Shown here piece by piece: positions 48,020 to 56,524 of a stretch of DNA of 64,000 nt. Within the stretch, counting starts at the first letter, position 1; every line of letters starts with the position of its first letter. Origin of the DNA: SIRX01 sp965213905 (GTDB lineage Bacteria > Actinomycetota > Rubrobacteria > Rubrobacterales > Rubrobacteraceae); the NCBI GenBank assembly GCA_965213905.1, contig OZ243922.1:2728001-2792000 (forward strand), given 5' to 3'. The position numbers and the translations under genes were made by a program. The notes under the pieces are model-generated. The model ran no database searches. It was not told the DNA's origin and worked only from the letters and a program-made list of their open reading frames with translations.

Positions 48020-50203
48020 TCACGGGCTTTCCAGGTCCGACCGGTCCACGGCGAAGAGCACGTAGCGCCCGCCCGGCGTATCGAGCCGGGATAGGCCCGG
48101 TGTCCCGTCCAGGAGCGACGTCAGGGGGTTGGCCGCCGGAACCAACACGTAGTCTACCTCGTAGCGGCGCAGGATACCCCGCCGTTCTTCCGGGGTCGCG
48201 TTCTGGTAGAACGCCCGCACGTCCAACGAACTTTGGGGTACCTCTACGTTCTGGCCGGAGACGCGCTCCAAGTCTTCCAGGTTATCTATAACCGGCTGAC
48301 CTCGGAAACTTATGACGTTCGCCTCCGCCGAATATGCGGGTATGACGATGTTGTCGAAGTCCGGCGCCAGGACTACCGAAGGCTTCGTTATGTTGCGCCC
48401 CATCCAATGGAACGCCGGGTCCAGGCGTATGTCCTGGAAAGCGGGTTTGCCTATAAAGTTTCCCTCGTAGCCGTAAGTCCCGTCTATTTCGGAGACACCC
48501 CGCGGCAAAACGGCCGCCGCCAAACCGCAGACCAGTAACAGTACGACCGGCGGGACGAACTTCGCGGCCCCGTTCGTCCCGCCTATTTGCTCGACGGGCC
48601 AGCGGACGAGCTCCCAGAGCATCCAACCCAGGGTAAGGAACGCCGCCAGCGGTATGGGCCACGAGAGCCGGTGTAGCTGGCCGGGGGCGACCACCTTGTC
48701 GCCCAGGAACGTCGCGACCGGGGGCACGTAACAGGCCACGGTGGCAACCAGCAACATCCCCAGCAGCAGTTGGGCCGCGGCCCCCCCGGACCTCATGCGC
48801 CACGGCAAAAACGGCACGCCCAGCACGTAGGCGGTTGCGATGGCGGGGTTCAGCACGAGCGACGGGTGCATTATGTACGAGCCGTTTTCGAGGACGAAAA
48901 TGTTCATCCACTCCTCGCGGACAAAGACCTGGTTTGCGAGCACCACGGGGTCCGAGTCGCCGATGTCCGCCGAGTAGAGCGTGGAGGAGAGCGCCCGGCC
49001 GGTAGCCAGGACGTATCCGGCCGGGACCACCAGGATGCTAAGGAGCGCCAGGGCCAGGGCCGTAGCACCCTTCCAGGCCGCAAGACTCCCCACGTTCCGC
49101 ACGACGTGCAGCAAGCCGTACCCGGAAACCGAGATACCGATGATAGCCAGCCCCGCCGGGTGCATGGAAACAGAGGCCCAACACAGAAAACCGAAGATCA
49201 AGAGGTGCCGGAACCGCCTCTTTTGCAGGTACCCGACGGCGAAGCAGAGCGCGACCGGCATGAAGATAAAGCGGGCCACGCCCTTGTCCTGAATGATCCG
49301 TACCAGGAACTCTTTTCCGAAAAGCGGTAGCTCCCCGCCGATGTTGACGAGCAGAAACAGCGCGTAGAAACACCCCGCCACCAACGCCGGTCCGGGGCCG
49401 AAGAGCTGGCGGCCCAGCGCGTACAACGCCAGCAGCGATACGGCCGCCAGCGTGGGGGAGAGGTACTGAATCGCGAGCGATATAGGGTCCAGGCCGGAGA
49501 CCCGGGCGAGCGCCGCCTGTTCTAGAAAGAAGCCGTTGATGAGTATTCGCGAGGGCCCGGTCTCGGTGCCGAAGTACGGGTTGACGGCGGCTAGCCGGCC
49601 GGACTCCAGGTAGTCCCGGACCCAGGCCAGGTAGTTCCAGGTGTCACCGTCTATCCACGGAGCATCCCCCGCCAGAAACACTAACGCGCCGCCGAGCAGC
49701 ACGAACACCGGCCACAACCATAGCGAATCCCAATGAAGGCCCGCGTCCGTAACGCCGGGCTCCGTTCCGCCGGGCTCCGTTCCGCCGGAACCATCCGACG
49801 CGGGGTGGTCGTCTGGAGGGCGGGCCGTCAAGGTCGTGGCGACCAGCGTGGCGGCCGTCAGGAACAAAGCCAGGATAACGCCGCAGACGGCCAGGTAAAA
49901 GTTCAGGCTAACGTGCAGCAGGAGGGCCGGGACCCCCACGAGGCCGTAGAGGCCCATGCCGAGGGTGACCGCCGCCGGTATCAGCGCCGGGCCGGGAAAG
50001 AGGCCCCGGGCAAACCACCGCACGAGCAACGCCCCCGGGGCGGTGAGCAAGACAAAGGACCCTAGAAAGGCCACGAGGGGCGGCAGGCCGGTCATGAAAC
50101 CTCGCAGGGGACCGAGCAATATCAGGATGACGAGGCATAAAACTACAACCACCGATTCGAAAGGGCGAAACCTCTGGAGGATCTTGGCCGGGCGTTCTCT
50201 CAT
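48020..50203 (-). CDS. Large polytopic membrane protein, GT-C glycosyltransferase-like (paralogue-like neighbour)
   Basis: A 727-residue protein with about 14 spans. APWIDGDTWNYLAWVRDYLE after the early spans carries a D-x-D pattern, and the C-terminal soluble part contains RRYEVDYVLVPAANPL and GGRYVLFAVDRSDLE, closely matching the end design of the neighbouring protein. Near residues 140-155 a short Gly/Thr/Glu/Pro repeat (GGTEPGGTEPG) is a linker. Start ATG 50203-50201 follows GGAGAAAACCGGG. With the MFS gene and the following membrane protein it forms a likely operon for a cell-surface glycan or glycolipid. Confidence 0.58.
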   Translation of the reverse strand: MRERPAKILQRFRPFESVVVVLCLVILILLGPLRGFMTGLPPLVAFLGSFVLLTAPGALLVRWFARGLFPGPALIPAAVTLGMGLYGLVGVPALLLHVSLNFYLAVCGVILALFLTAATLVATTLTARPPDDHPASDGSGGTEPGGTEPGVTDAGLHWDSLWLWPVFVLLGGALVFLAGDAPWIDGDTWNYLAWVRDYLESGRLAAVNPYFGTETGPSRILINGFFLEQAALARVSGLDPISLAIQYLSPTLAAVSLLALYALGRQLFGPGPALVAGCFYALFLLVNIGGELPLFGKEFLVRIIQDKGVARFIFMPVALCFAVGYLQKRRFRHLLIFGFLCWASVSMHPAGLAIIGISVSGYGLLHVVRNVGSLAAWKGATALALALLSILVVPAGYVLATGRALSSTLYSADIGDSDPVVLANQVFVREEWMNIFVLENGSYIMHPSLVLNPAIATAYVLGVPFLPWRMRSGGAAAQLLLGMLLVATVACYVPPVATFLGDKVVAPGQLHRLSWPIPLAAFLTLGWMLWELVRWPVEQIGGTNGAAKFVPPVVLLLVCGLAAAVLPRGVSEIDGTYGYEGNFIGKPAFQDIRLDPAFHWMGRNITKPSVVLAPDFDNIVIPAYSAEANVISFRGQPVIDNLEDLERVSGQNVEVPQSSLDVRAFYQNATPEERRGILRRYEVDYVLVPAANPLTSLLDGTPGLSRLDTPGGRYVLFAVDRSDLESP

Positions 50204-50240
50204 CCCGGTTTTCTCCGGTTCCTCTGGTTTCTTACGTCCA

Positions 50241-51365
50241 TCAGGTCGCCCGCCAGACTACGAACAGCGTTAGCAGGCACAGCGGCGCCAGAGAGAGGTA
50301 CGCCAGGGCGTCGCCGCCGAGGTCTGCCAGGAAGCCTCCTAGCGGGCCCCCGACGGCGTACCCGGAGGCCCAGACGACGTTGGTCGCCGCGAAAGCCGTG
50401 GAGGGTCTTATCCCGTATTTCTCGGTTCCTTCGGTAAAGAGGGCCGTGCTGGGGGCCAGAGAAAAATTGAAGAACACGGCGGCGAGAACCACCAGGAGCG
50501 CCAGGACGTAGGGGTTGGCGGCCCAGGACAGGGCCGCGAGAACCGCGAAAGAGACCAGGAGCGACATGGAGATCGGGGGCCGGTAGCCCGCGCGGTCGGA
50601 CCAGCGGCCCGCCAGGGGGTGGGCGGCCGCCTCCGCCGCGGCGCCCAGCAGAAAGACGACCCCGATAGCCGCCGCGCCCCAGCCCAGGCTGGAAAACTCC
50701 AGGGGCGAGAGCACGGCGAGGGAGGCAAACAGCAGGGGCGGGAGGGCTATAAGCCAGAGCCCGGCGGAGAGCCGGGGGCGGAACAAGTTCCCCAGCTTGC
50801 GGAGGCTGGGCAGGTCTTTCTCCGGGGGCGGGGCGGGGGTCGAGAGGGCCCAGAGCGCGACGATCAAGCCCAACCCGGAAACGGCGAAGAAGATCTGGGC
50901 CACCCCGACGGTCTCCGCCGCGCCGCCGAGGGCCGGGCCGATCAGGGCCCCGACCACGGCGGCGCTGATGAGCGTACCGAGCATCTGACCCCGCCGTTCT
51001 TCGGGGACCTGGACAAAGACCCAGGTAAAGGCCGAGATCCAGGACAGGGCGCTCGCGAAACCTTCTCCCAAGCGCAACGCCACCAGCATCCAATACTCAT
51101 CCACCAGGCCGAACGGCAAACTCGTAGCCGACAGCAGCAACAGGCCGAGAACCGCCGTGCCCTTTACCCCGAGCCGGGACGCCAGGTAGGCCCCGGGGAC
51201 GCTTCCCAGTATGATCCCGACCCCCATAACCCCGGAGAGAACCCCGACCTGGCCTTTTGTCAGCCCGAGCTCGCCGGAGAAGTACGGGACGAGCGGCACC
51301 AGGACACCGTAGAAAACGGTGTCGGCCAGCACTATGGCGCAGGTAAGAAAGAGTAATCGCCGCAC
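50241..51365 (-). CDS. MFS transporter
   Basis: A 374-residue permease with about 11-12 spans, slightly short for the family. VPLVPYFSGELGLTKGQVGV and SVPGAYLASRLGVKGTAVLG (loop 2-3 motif A region) and the second-half motif AGRWSDRAGYRPPISMSLLV are recognisable. The GTG start has TAGAAT seven bases upstream and no Shine-Dalgarno, so it is probably leaderless. First gene of a minus-strand operon with two GT-C-like membrane proteins. The substrate, drug or sugar, cannot be told. Confidence 0.78.
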   Translation of the reverse strand: MRRLLFLTCAIVLADTVFYGVLVPLVPYFSGELGLTKGQVGVLSGVMGVGIILGSVPGAYLASRLGVKGTAVLGLLLLSATSLPFGLVDEYWMLVALRLGEGFASALSWISAFTWVFVQVPEERRGQMLGTLISAAVVGALIGPALGGAAETVGVAQIFFAVSGLGLIVALWALSTPAPPPEKDLPSLRKLGNLFRPRLSAGLWLIALPPLLFASLAVLSPLEFSSLGWGAAAIGVVFLLGAAAEAAAHPLAGRWSDRAGYRPPISMSLLVSFAVLAALSWAANPYVLALLVVLAAVFFNFSLAPSTALFTEGTEKYGIRPSTAFAATNVVWASGYAVGGPLGGFLADLGGDALAYLSLAPLCLLTLFVVWRAT

Positions 51366-51372
51366 GGCGCGT

Positions 51373-51378
51373 ATTCTA
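51373..51378 (-). promoter_or_regulatory. -10 TAGAAT for the MFS operon (leaderless spacing)
   Basis: On the minus strand TAGAAT is followed by seven bases and then the GTG start at 51365-51363. No Shine-Dalgarno lies between. Confidence 0.5.
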
Positions 51379-51442
51379 CCCTTTTGTTTCCCCCAGAAAA
51401 TGCCCGGAGATAGCTTTTACGGGGACTTCACGGCGGGTTTGT

Positions 51443-51448
51443 TAGTAT
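51443..51448 (+). promoter_or_regulatory. -10 TAGTAT before the small membrane protein (leaderless spacing)
   Basis: TAGTAT is followed by seven bases and ATG 51456, with no Shine-Dalgarno. It lies 64 bases from the divergent MFS -10, so this 90-base gap holds two outward-facing candidate leaderless promoters. Confidence 0.45.
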
Positions 51449-51455
51449 CACCACG

Positions 51456-51809
51456 ATGAACGGCGCAATCAAAAAACCCGCCGGCCTTTTAAGGGGCTGG
51501 CTCGCCTGGCGGCGGCGGAGCATCCCCAACAAAGTGCTCTTTTCCACCGCGGTGTTTCTGGGCCTCTTCGTTACCGGGTCTTTCGCGTGGACCACCTTAA
51601 ACCCGGCCCCCGGAGACTTCGCCCGGTACTTCGCCTTCTACTGGGTGTGGGGGCTCTGCGCCGTGGGTTTGCTCCTCGGGATGGCCGAGTACAAAACCAG
51701 CCCGCTGCGCAAAGGCCGGGAGAAAGGTCACCTCTTCATCTTGCTTTATCTCGGAGCGCTCCTCATAATAACCCGGGCCCTGAACATGTTCTTGTACTAC
51801 GGACCATAA
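51456..51809 (+). CDS. Small three-span membrane protein (117 residues)
   Basis: A basic N terminus (LLRGWLAWRRRSIPNKV) precedes three hydrophobic spans, about residues 27-47, 58-76 and 90-113. Family not recognised. It is 16 bases upstream of the first HAD gene and in the same direction, so they may be co-transcribed. Confidence 0.58.
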   Translation: MNGAIKKPAGLLRGWLAWRRRSIPNKVLFSTAVFLGLFVTGSFAWTTLNPAPGDFARYFAFYWVWGLCAVGLLLGMAEYKTSPLRKGREKGHLFILLYLGALLIITRALNMFLYYGP

Positions 51810-51825
51810 CTCAGAAAGTGGGACT

Positions 51826-52494
51826 ATGCTGAAAGCTCTTCTGTTCGACCTGGACGGTACCTTGTGCAACACGGACGCCGTTCATTTTCCGGCCTGGATG
51901 GAGGTCTTGCGGCCCCACGGCATCGAGGTGACCCGCGAGTACTACGACGAGCGGCTGGCCGGCCGGGTAAACGTGGACGTCGTGGACGACGTGTTGCCGG
52001 ACCTCTCCGAAGAAGAGCGTCGCAAACTGATAAAAGACGAGGAGGAGCGCTCCCGGGACCGGACCGCGCAGATAGGTCCCCTGCCCGGGTTGCGGGAGCT
52101 GTTGGACGAGGGAACGCAGCGGGGGCTGGCGCTCTCCCTGGTTACCAACTCCGTAGAAGCCGACGCGGACCAGATCCTAGAGCCCCTGGATTTGCAGGGA
52201 ACCTTCGATCCCGTCGTGTACCCGAGCGAGGTGGGCGAGAGTAAGCCGGAGCCGGATCCTTATTTGGAGGTTCTGGAGCGGCTGGGAATCGGGGCCGACG
52301 AGGCCCTCGCTTTCGAGGACTCCGTCACCGGCGCCAAAGCCTCGCACACGGCCGGCATCCCGACGGTCGGCATCTCCGCGGCCCACACCCCCGAAGAGCT
52401 GAAAGAGGCCGGCGTGAACCTCGTGATAGGGGACTTCGCGGACCGGGCATTGTACGACCTGCTGGATAACCTGCAGCAAAACCACGACTCCTAG
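51826..52494 (+). CDS. HAD-family phosphatase, beta-phosphoglucomutase-like (copy 1)
   Basis: A 222-residue HAD subfamily IA protein. LLFDLDGTLCNTDAVHFPAW (motif I, nucleophile and acid Asp), LSLVTNSVEADADQIL (motif II), ESKPEPDPYLEVLERLG (motif III Lys) and ALAFEDSVTGAKASHTAGIP (motif IV) are present, with a four-helix cap between motifs I and II. The ATG is preceded by a weak AGAAAGTGGG. Substrate may be a sugar phosphate. Its stop overlaps the start of a clear paralogue. Confidence 0.85.
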   Translation: MLKALLFDLDGTLCNTDAVHFPAWMEVLRPHGIEVTREYYDERLAGRVNVDVVDDVLPDLSEEERRKLIKDEEERSRDRTAQIGPLPGLRELLDEGTQRGLALSLVTNSVEADADQILEPLDLQGTFDPVVYPSEVGESKPEPDPYLEVLERLGIGADEALAFEDSVTGAKASHTAGIPTVGISAAHTPEELKEAGVNLVIGDFADRALYDLLDNLQQNHDS

Positions 52495-53141
52495 TGCTCG
52501 AAGCCCTGCTCTTGGACCTCGACGGCACCCTGGCCGAAACCGACTCTTTGCACCGGCCCACCTGGGCTGCCGTACTGGCCCCCCACGGCATCGAGGTAGA
52601 CGAAAAGTTCTACGAAGAAAACATTAGCGGGCGCCTAAACCCGGACGTCGTCGAAGAGCTGCTGCCCCACCTCTCCGAAGAAGAGGGCCGGCGGATAGCC
52701 GAAGCCAAAGAAGAAGACTTCCGGCGCAACACCGGCACGCTGGAACCCTTGCCGGGCCTGGTGGACTTCCTCGAAAAAGCCCGGGGGCGCGGCCTGAAAC
52801 TCGTCCTCGTCACCAACGCCCCGGAAGAGAACGTAACGGCCATACTAGGCGGCCTGCAACTCGCAGGCGCCTTCGACGCGACGCTGCTCGCCGGGGAAGT
52901 AGAGGCCGGCAAACCCGACCCGGCCCCGTATCTCGCCGCCCTGAACGAGCTAAAACTTTCTCCCGGAGAAACCCTGGCCTTTGAGGACTCGTCCTCCGGC
53001 ATAACCTCGGCCGTAAAAGCCGGCATTCCCACGGTCGGCATCGCCTCCACCCACGACCCCGCCAAGCTCCTCGAAACCGGGGCTTTTATGGTGTCGGAAG
53101 ACTTCACCGACCCCGAATGTATCGCTTTACTCGACGTATAG
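52494..53141 (+). CDS. HAD-family phosphatase, beta-phosphoglucomutase-like (copy 2)
   Basis: A 215-residue tandem paralogue of the preceding gene: LLLDLDGTLAETDSLHRPTW, KLVLVTNAPEENVTAILGGL, EAGKPDPAPYLAALNELK and LAFEDSSSGITSAVKAGIPT give the four HAD motifs, and the cap shares RLNPDVVEELLPHLSEEEGR with the equivalent region of copy 1. GTG 52494 shares its first base with the stop of copy 1. The pair seems to be a recent-to-moderate gene duplication with probable substrate divergence. Confidence 0.84.
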   Translation: MLEALLLDLDGTLAETDSLHRPTWAAVLAPHGIEVDEKFYEENISGRLNPDVVEELLPHLSEEEGRRIAEAKEEDFRRNTGTLEPLPGLVDFLEKARGRGLKLVLVTNAPEENVTAILGGLQLAGAFDATLLAGEVEAGKPDPAPYLAALNELKLSPGETLAFEDSSSGITSAVKAGIPTVGIASTHDPAKLLETGAFMVSEDFTDPECIALLDV

Positions 53142-53157
53142 CCCGCCCGCTACGCGG

Positions 53158-54069
53158 CTACGCGGCTTCTCTAACTTCCAGAGTCCTTAGAAAACCGGAC
53201 AGCCGTTTTTCATACCCGGGGTGTTTGTACGCTTCTACGTGGTCGTAGCCTTCCAGCTTCCAGAACGTGGCCCCGGGATAAGCTTCCCTAAACAGCCGGG
53301 CGTGGCGAAAAGGTACGGTTTCGTCGGTGGTCGAGTGGATCACGAAAAAAGGCGTGTCTTTCTCGGAGAGCCGGGCCGCCGCTTTTTCGGGGACCACGGC
53401 CCACGGGTCAAAGCCCAGGAAGGTCTTTGCCATGAGCATCGTCCCGGGGTTGAAAAAGGCCGGCAGGCCGCTGTTCTCCGGTATCGCGTCGTCGAGGAGC
53501 AGTGGTAGGTCCGCGTACCCGGCTTCTTCGACCACGGCGGCCAGTTCTCTGCCGGGGGCGCTGCGGACGACCGTGGCGCCGCCCATTGACCAGCCGTGCA
53601 GGACTGTTTGTTCCGGTTCGATGCCCTGTTCATCCAGCCAGTTCAGGGCCCCGCGGACGTCGCGGGCTTCTTTGTAGCCCAGGGTGCGGCGGTCTCCGTC
53701 GGAGCCCCCGTGGGCCCGGAGGTCGATCATCAACACGTCGTATCCGGCGCGGTTGTAGATCGGGGCCGTAGCCAGGACTTGCTCGTTCGATTTGTTGCCG
53801 CCGAAGCCGTGGACCAGAACCGCCGCCCGCGATGCGCCCTCTTTCGGAACCCACCACGCGACCAGCCCCGTTCCGTCCGTGCTCTCCAGCCGAACGCTCT
53901 CGTAGTCGAGCCCTACAGACTCGGGGGTCGCCTCCATTTGCGCCGGGCTCGGCGCCGTCAGGCGGCTCGCGACAAAGAGGCCGACCGCGAAATACGCCAC
54001 CGCCAGGAAGACCAGAACTATGGCGCCCCAGGCGGCCGTCCGGGCCGGCTTTCCGGAAAGCTTCGGCAC
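53158..54069 (-). CDS. Membrane-anchored alpha/beta hydrolase
   Basis: A 303-residue protein. An N-terminal span (about residues 10-35, AAWGAIVLVFLAVAYFAVGL) anchors a hydrolase domain with AAVLVHGFGGNKSNEQVLAT (oxyanion loop), VLHGWSMGGATVVRSAPGRE (nucleophile Ser, GxSxG), VIHSTTDETVPFRHARLF (acid) and KLEGYDHVEAYKHPGYE (His). It follows the alpha-glucosidase gene by four bases, implying one transcript. It resembles the BAAT/Bem46-like group; substrate unknown. Confidence 0.82.
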   Translation of the reverse strand: MPKLSGKPARTAAWGAIVLVFLAVAYFAVGLFVASRLTAPSPAQMEATPESVGLDYESVRLESTDGTGLVAWWVPKEGASRAAVLVHGFGGNKSNEQVLATAPIYNRAGYDVLMIDLRAHGGSDGDRRTLGYKEARDVRGALNWLDEQGIEPEQTVLHGWSMGGATVVRSAPGRELAAVVEEAGYADLPLLLDDAIPENSGLPAFFNPGTMLMAKTFLGFDPWAVVPEKAAARLSEKDTPFFVIHSTTDETVPFRHARLFREAYPGATFWKLEGYDHVEAYKHPGYEKRLSGFLRTLEVREAA

Positions 54070-54073
54070 GGTC

Positions 54074-56509
54074 TTAGAGGAAAACCTCTACCGTGGAAGA
54101 GGACTCTTTCTCCGGGAGGGATATGGTTAGCGTCCGGGTCTCGTCGTCGTACCGCCACCCGACGCTTTCTCCTTCCACCATTACTTCCCCCGGCGCGCGC
54201 AGGCCTCTCAGCTCTATCAGCATCTCTTCCCGGTCGGGCCTCCAGGAGCCCTCCCGGTTTCCTGTCCGCATTATAATTTTCTCTTCGGAGGCTTCGCAAG
54301 ACACCGTTCTCCGGGCGTATCCGCCGTTCCGGTAGTCGAACCCGTTGCCGGCGTCTTCGTAGAGCGTTGACTCTCCCGCGCCCACCGCCGGGTGCAGCAG
54401 GAACGTTAGTGGGTCCGTAGGCTTCTCGCCGGCGTAGTTCATCTCGGGGCCGAAAGGTATGGCCTTGTTGGCTTTCAGGTAGACCGGTGGTTCGCCCAGC
54501 GGCGCGTGGGCCAGGGTGTGGGCCGGGCCGTCGAACTGCTCGCCGGTCCAGTAGTTGAACCAGTAGCCTTCGGGCAGGTAGACGTGGCGGTGCTCGACGC
54601 CCCGGCGGGTTATGGGGGCGACCAGCAGGGCGTCTCCCAGGAGGAACTCGTCGTTTACCGTATAGGTGGTTGTGTCTTTGGGGTACTCGAAGAGTAGGGG
54701 ACGCATGATCGGCGCGCCGGTGCGGTGGCTCTCCTCGAAGAGCGTGTAGAGGTAGGGGAGGAGCCGCATCCTGAGCTTGACCATCTTTCTGTAGACGGAC
54801 TCGCAGGGTTCACCGAAGGCCCACGGTTCCTGGCGGGCCGTCCCGTCCGCCGAGTGGTTGCGGCAGAAAGGTTGGAAGACGCCGAACTCTATAAAGCGTG
54901 CCAGAAGCTCGCCGTTGGCGTCTCCGAAATGCCCCCCGACATCCACGCCGGTCCAGGGAACGCCGGAGAGGCCCATGTTCATAAGCTGTGGCATGCTCAT
55001 CCAGATGTGATCCCACCAGGAAGAGTTGTCGCCGGTCCACTGCAGAGCGTGGCGCTGCATCCCGGAGTACCCGGAGCGCGTAATGACGAACGGACGCTCG
55101 TTGGGGCGTTGGCGGAGCAGGGCTTCGCGCGTCGCCCGGGCCATGAGGGAGCCGTAGGTGTTGTGGACTTCGGCGTGATAGCGGGCCCTGCCGCCGGGTC
55201 CCCCGGGATGCACGACGGTTTCCGGCATCGTGGAGTTCTTCGGGATAAAAAGGGCAGGCTCGTTCATGTCGCACCAGATCCCCGCGACGCCCGCGTCGAG
55301 CAGCCCGCGGTGATTATCTCCCCACCACTCGCGGGTCGCGGGGTTCGTGAAGTCCGGAAAGGCGCAAATCCCCGGCCACACGGCGTTACGGTACTCGTTG
55401 CCCCCGTCGGTCTTGCAGTAGAGATCCCGGTCCCGGCCCCCGGTGTAGACCTCGTAGTTCTCGTCTACCTTTACGCCGGGGTCTACGATGGTTACGGAAT
55501 GGAAGCCCAGTTCCTTGAGGTCCGAGATGAGTTTTTCGGGGTCCGGGAAGTTTTCTGTGTCCCAGGTAAAGACCCGGTATCCGTCCATGTAGTCTATGTC
55601 GAAGTGGATCACGTCGCAGGGAATATCTTTTTCCCGGAAGGCGCCGGCCACGTCCCGCACTTCCTCTTCCGACATGTAGCTGTAACGGCACTGCTGGTGC
55701 CCGAGCGACCACTTCGGCGGCATCGGGATGCGCCCGGTTAGCTCCGTGTAACGCCCGACTACGTCCCCCGGCTCCGGGCCGCAGAAGACGTAGTAGACGA
55801 GGTCCCCGCCCTGCGCTTCGAAGAGGGCCCGTCCGGCGTCCTCTTTGGCCAGGTCGAAGCCTACGCGGTGGGTGTTGTCGAAGAAAAGTCCCCAGGCAAA
55901 GCCGTGGTTTATTACCAGGGTGAACGGGGTGGAGGCGTACATGTTGTTGTGGTCGTCGTTATGTCCCATCGGGGGGTCGTTGTTCCAGAAGTCTTGCCGG
56001 GAGCCGGTCTTCTCCAGCCCGCCGGTCCGCTGGCCGCAGGCGAAATACCTCTCACCTTCTTCCCGCTTTTTGTAGAGCCGCACCGGGTTGCCGGTCGGCA
56101 ACGAAACAACGTTCTCTTCCGGCATCCGCACGAGGCCCATACCGAGGTCCTCGTCGTCCGAAGCAAAAACACGGCCCGCCGCGTCCGTGAAGGAGATCCG
56201 GAACGGGTCCAGAAGGATGCGGGCGGTTGCCGCCGGGGTCGAGACCTCCACCACCCCGCCGGAGTCTTGCATAGAGGCTTTCACCGGCTCCCAGCCTGTT
56301 TTGTTTATGGCGGGAGATTCGTAGTCCGGCGGGTTGCCCTCCGGAAACATCCCGATCCGGAAAAGGTCCGGGGCGAGCGCCGCAACTTCCACGATGGTCG
56401 GGCCGGCCGCGAAACGTACCCGGCTTTCGTCGTGGTCCGTGATCTCCGCCGCGCCCAGCGGCTCGTATCTCGACCCCGTCCCGGACGACGATTCGAAAGT
56501 CTCCGTCAA
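54074..56509 (-). CDS. GH31 alpha-glucosidase
   Basis: An 811-residue glycoside hydrolase family 31 enzyme. The N-terminal beta-sandwich is followed by the catalytic barrel with IPCDVIHFDIDYMDGYRVFT, the nucleophile motif GIWCDMNEPALF, the acid/base region TGDNSSWWDHIWMSMPQLMN and GVDVGGHFGDANGELLARFI. A C-terminal beta domain (from about residue 650) ends the protein. No signal peptide is seen, so it is probably cytoplasmic and acts on malto-oligosaccharides or similar. The TTG start (56509-56507) has AAAAAGGAGGAG upstream. A repeat element begins about 15 bases before the start. Confidence 0.93.
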   Translation of the reverse strand: MTETFESSSGTGSRYEPLGAAEITDHDESRVRFAAGPTIVEVAALAPDLFRIGMFPEGNPPDYESPAINKTGWEPVKASMQDSGGVVEVSTPAATARILLDPFRISFTDAAGRVFASDDEDLGMGLVRMPEENVVSLPTGNPVRLYKKREEGERYFACGQRTGGLEKTGSRQDFWNNDPPMGHNDDHNNMYASTPFTLVINHGFAWGLFFDNTHRVGFDLAKEDAGRALFEAQGGDLVYYVFCGPEPGDVVGRYTELTGRIPMPPKWSLGHQQCRYSYMSEEEVRDVAGAFREKDIPCDVIHFDIDYMDGYRVFTWDTENFPDPEKLISDLKELGFHSVTIVDPGVKVDENYEVYTGGRDRDLYCKTDGGNEYRNAVWPGICAFPDFTNPATREWWGDNHRGLLDAGVAGIWCDMNEPALFIPKNSTMPETVVHPGGPGGRARYHAEVHNTYGSLMARATREALLRQRPNERPFVITRSGYSGMQRHALQWTGDNSSWWDHIWMSMPQLMNMGLSGVPWTGVDVGGHFGDANGELLARFIEFGVFQPFCRNHSADGTARQEPWAFGEPCESVYRKMVKLRMRLLPYLYTLFEESHRTGAPIMRPLLFEYPKDTTTYTVNDEFLLGDALLVAPITRRGVEHRHVYLPEGYWFNYWTGEQFDGPAHTLAHAPLGEPPVYLKANKAIPFGPEMNYAGEKPTDPLTFLLHPAVGAGESTLYEDAGNGFDYRNGGYARRTVSCEASEEKIIMRTGNREGSWRPDREEMLIELRGLRAPGEVMVEGESVGWRYDDETRTLTISLPEKESSSTVEVFL

Positions 56510-56524
56510 AACTCCTCCTTTTTG

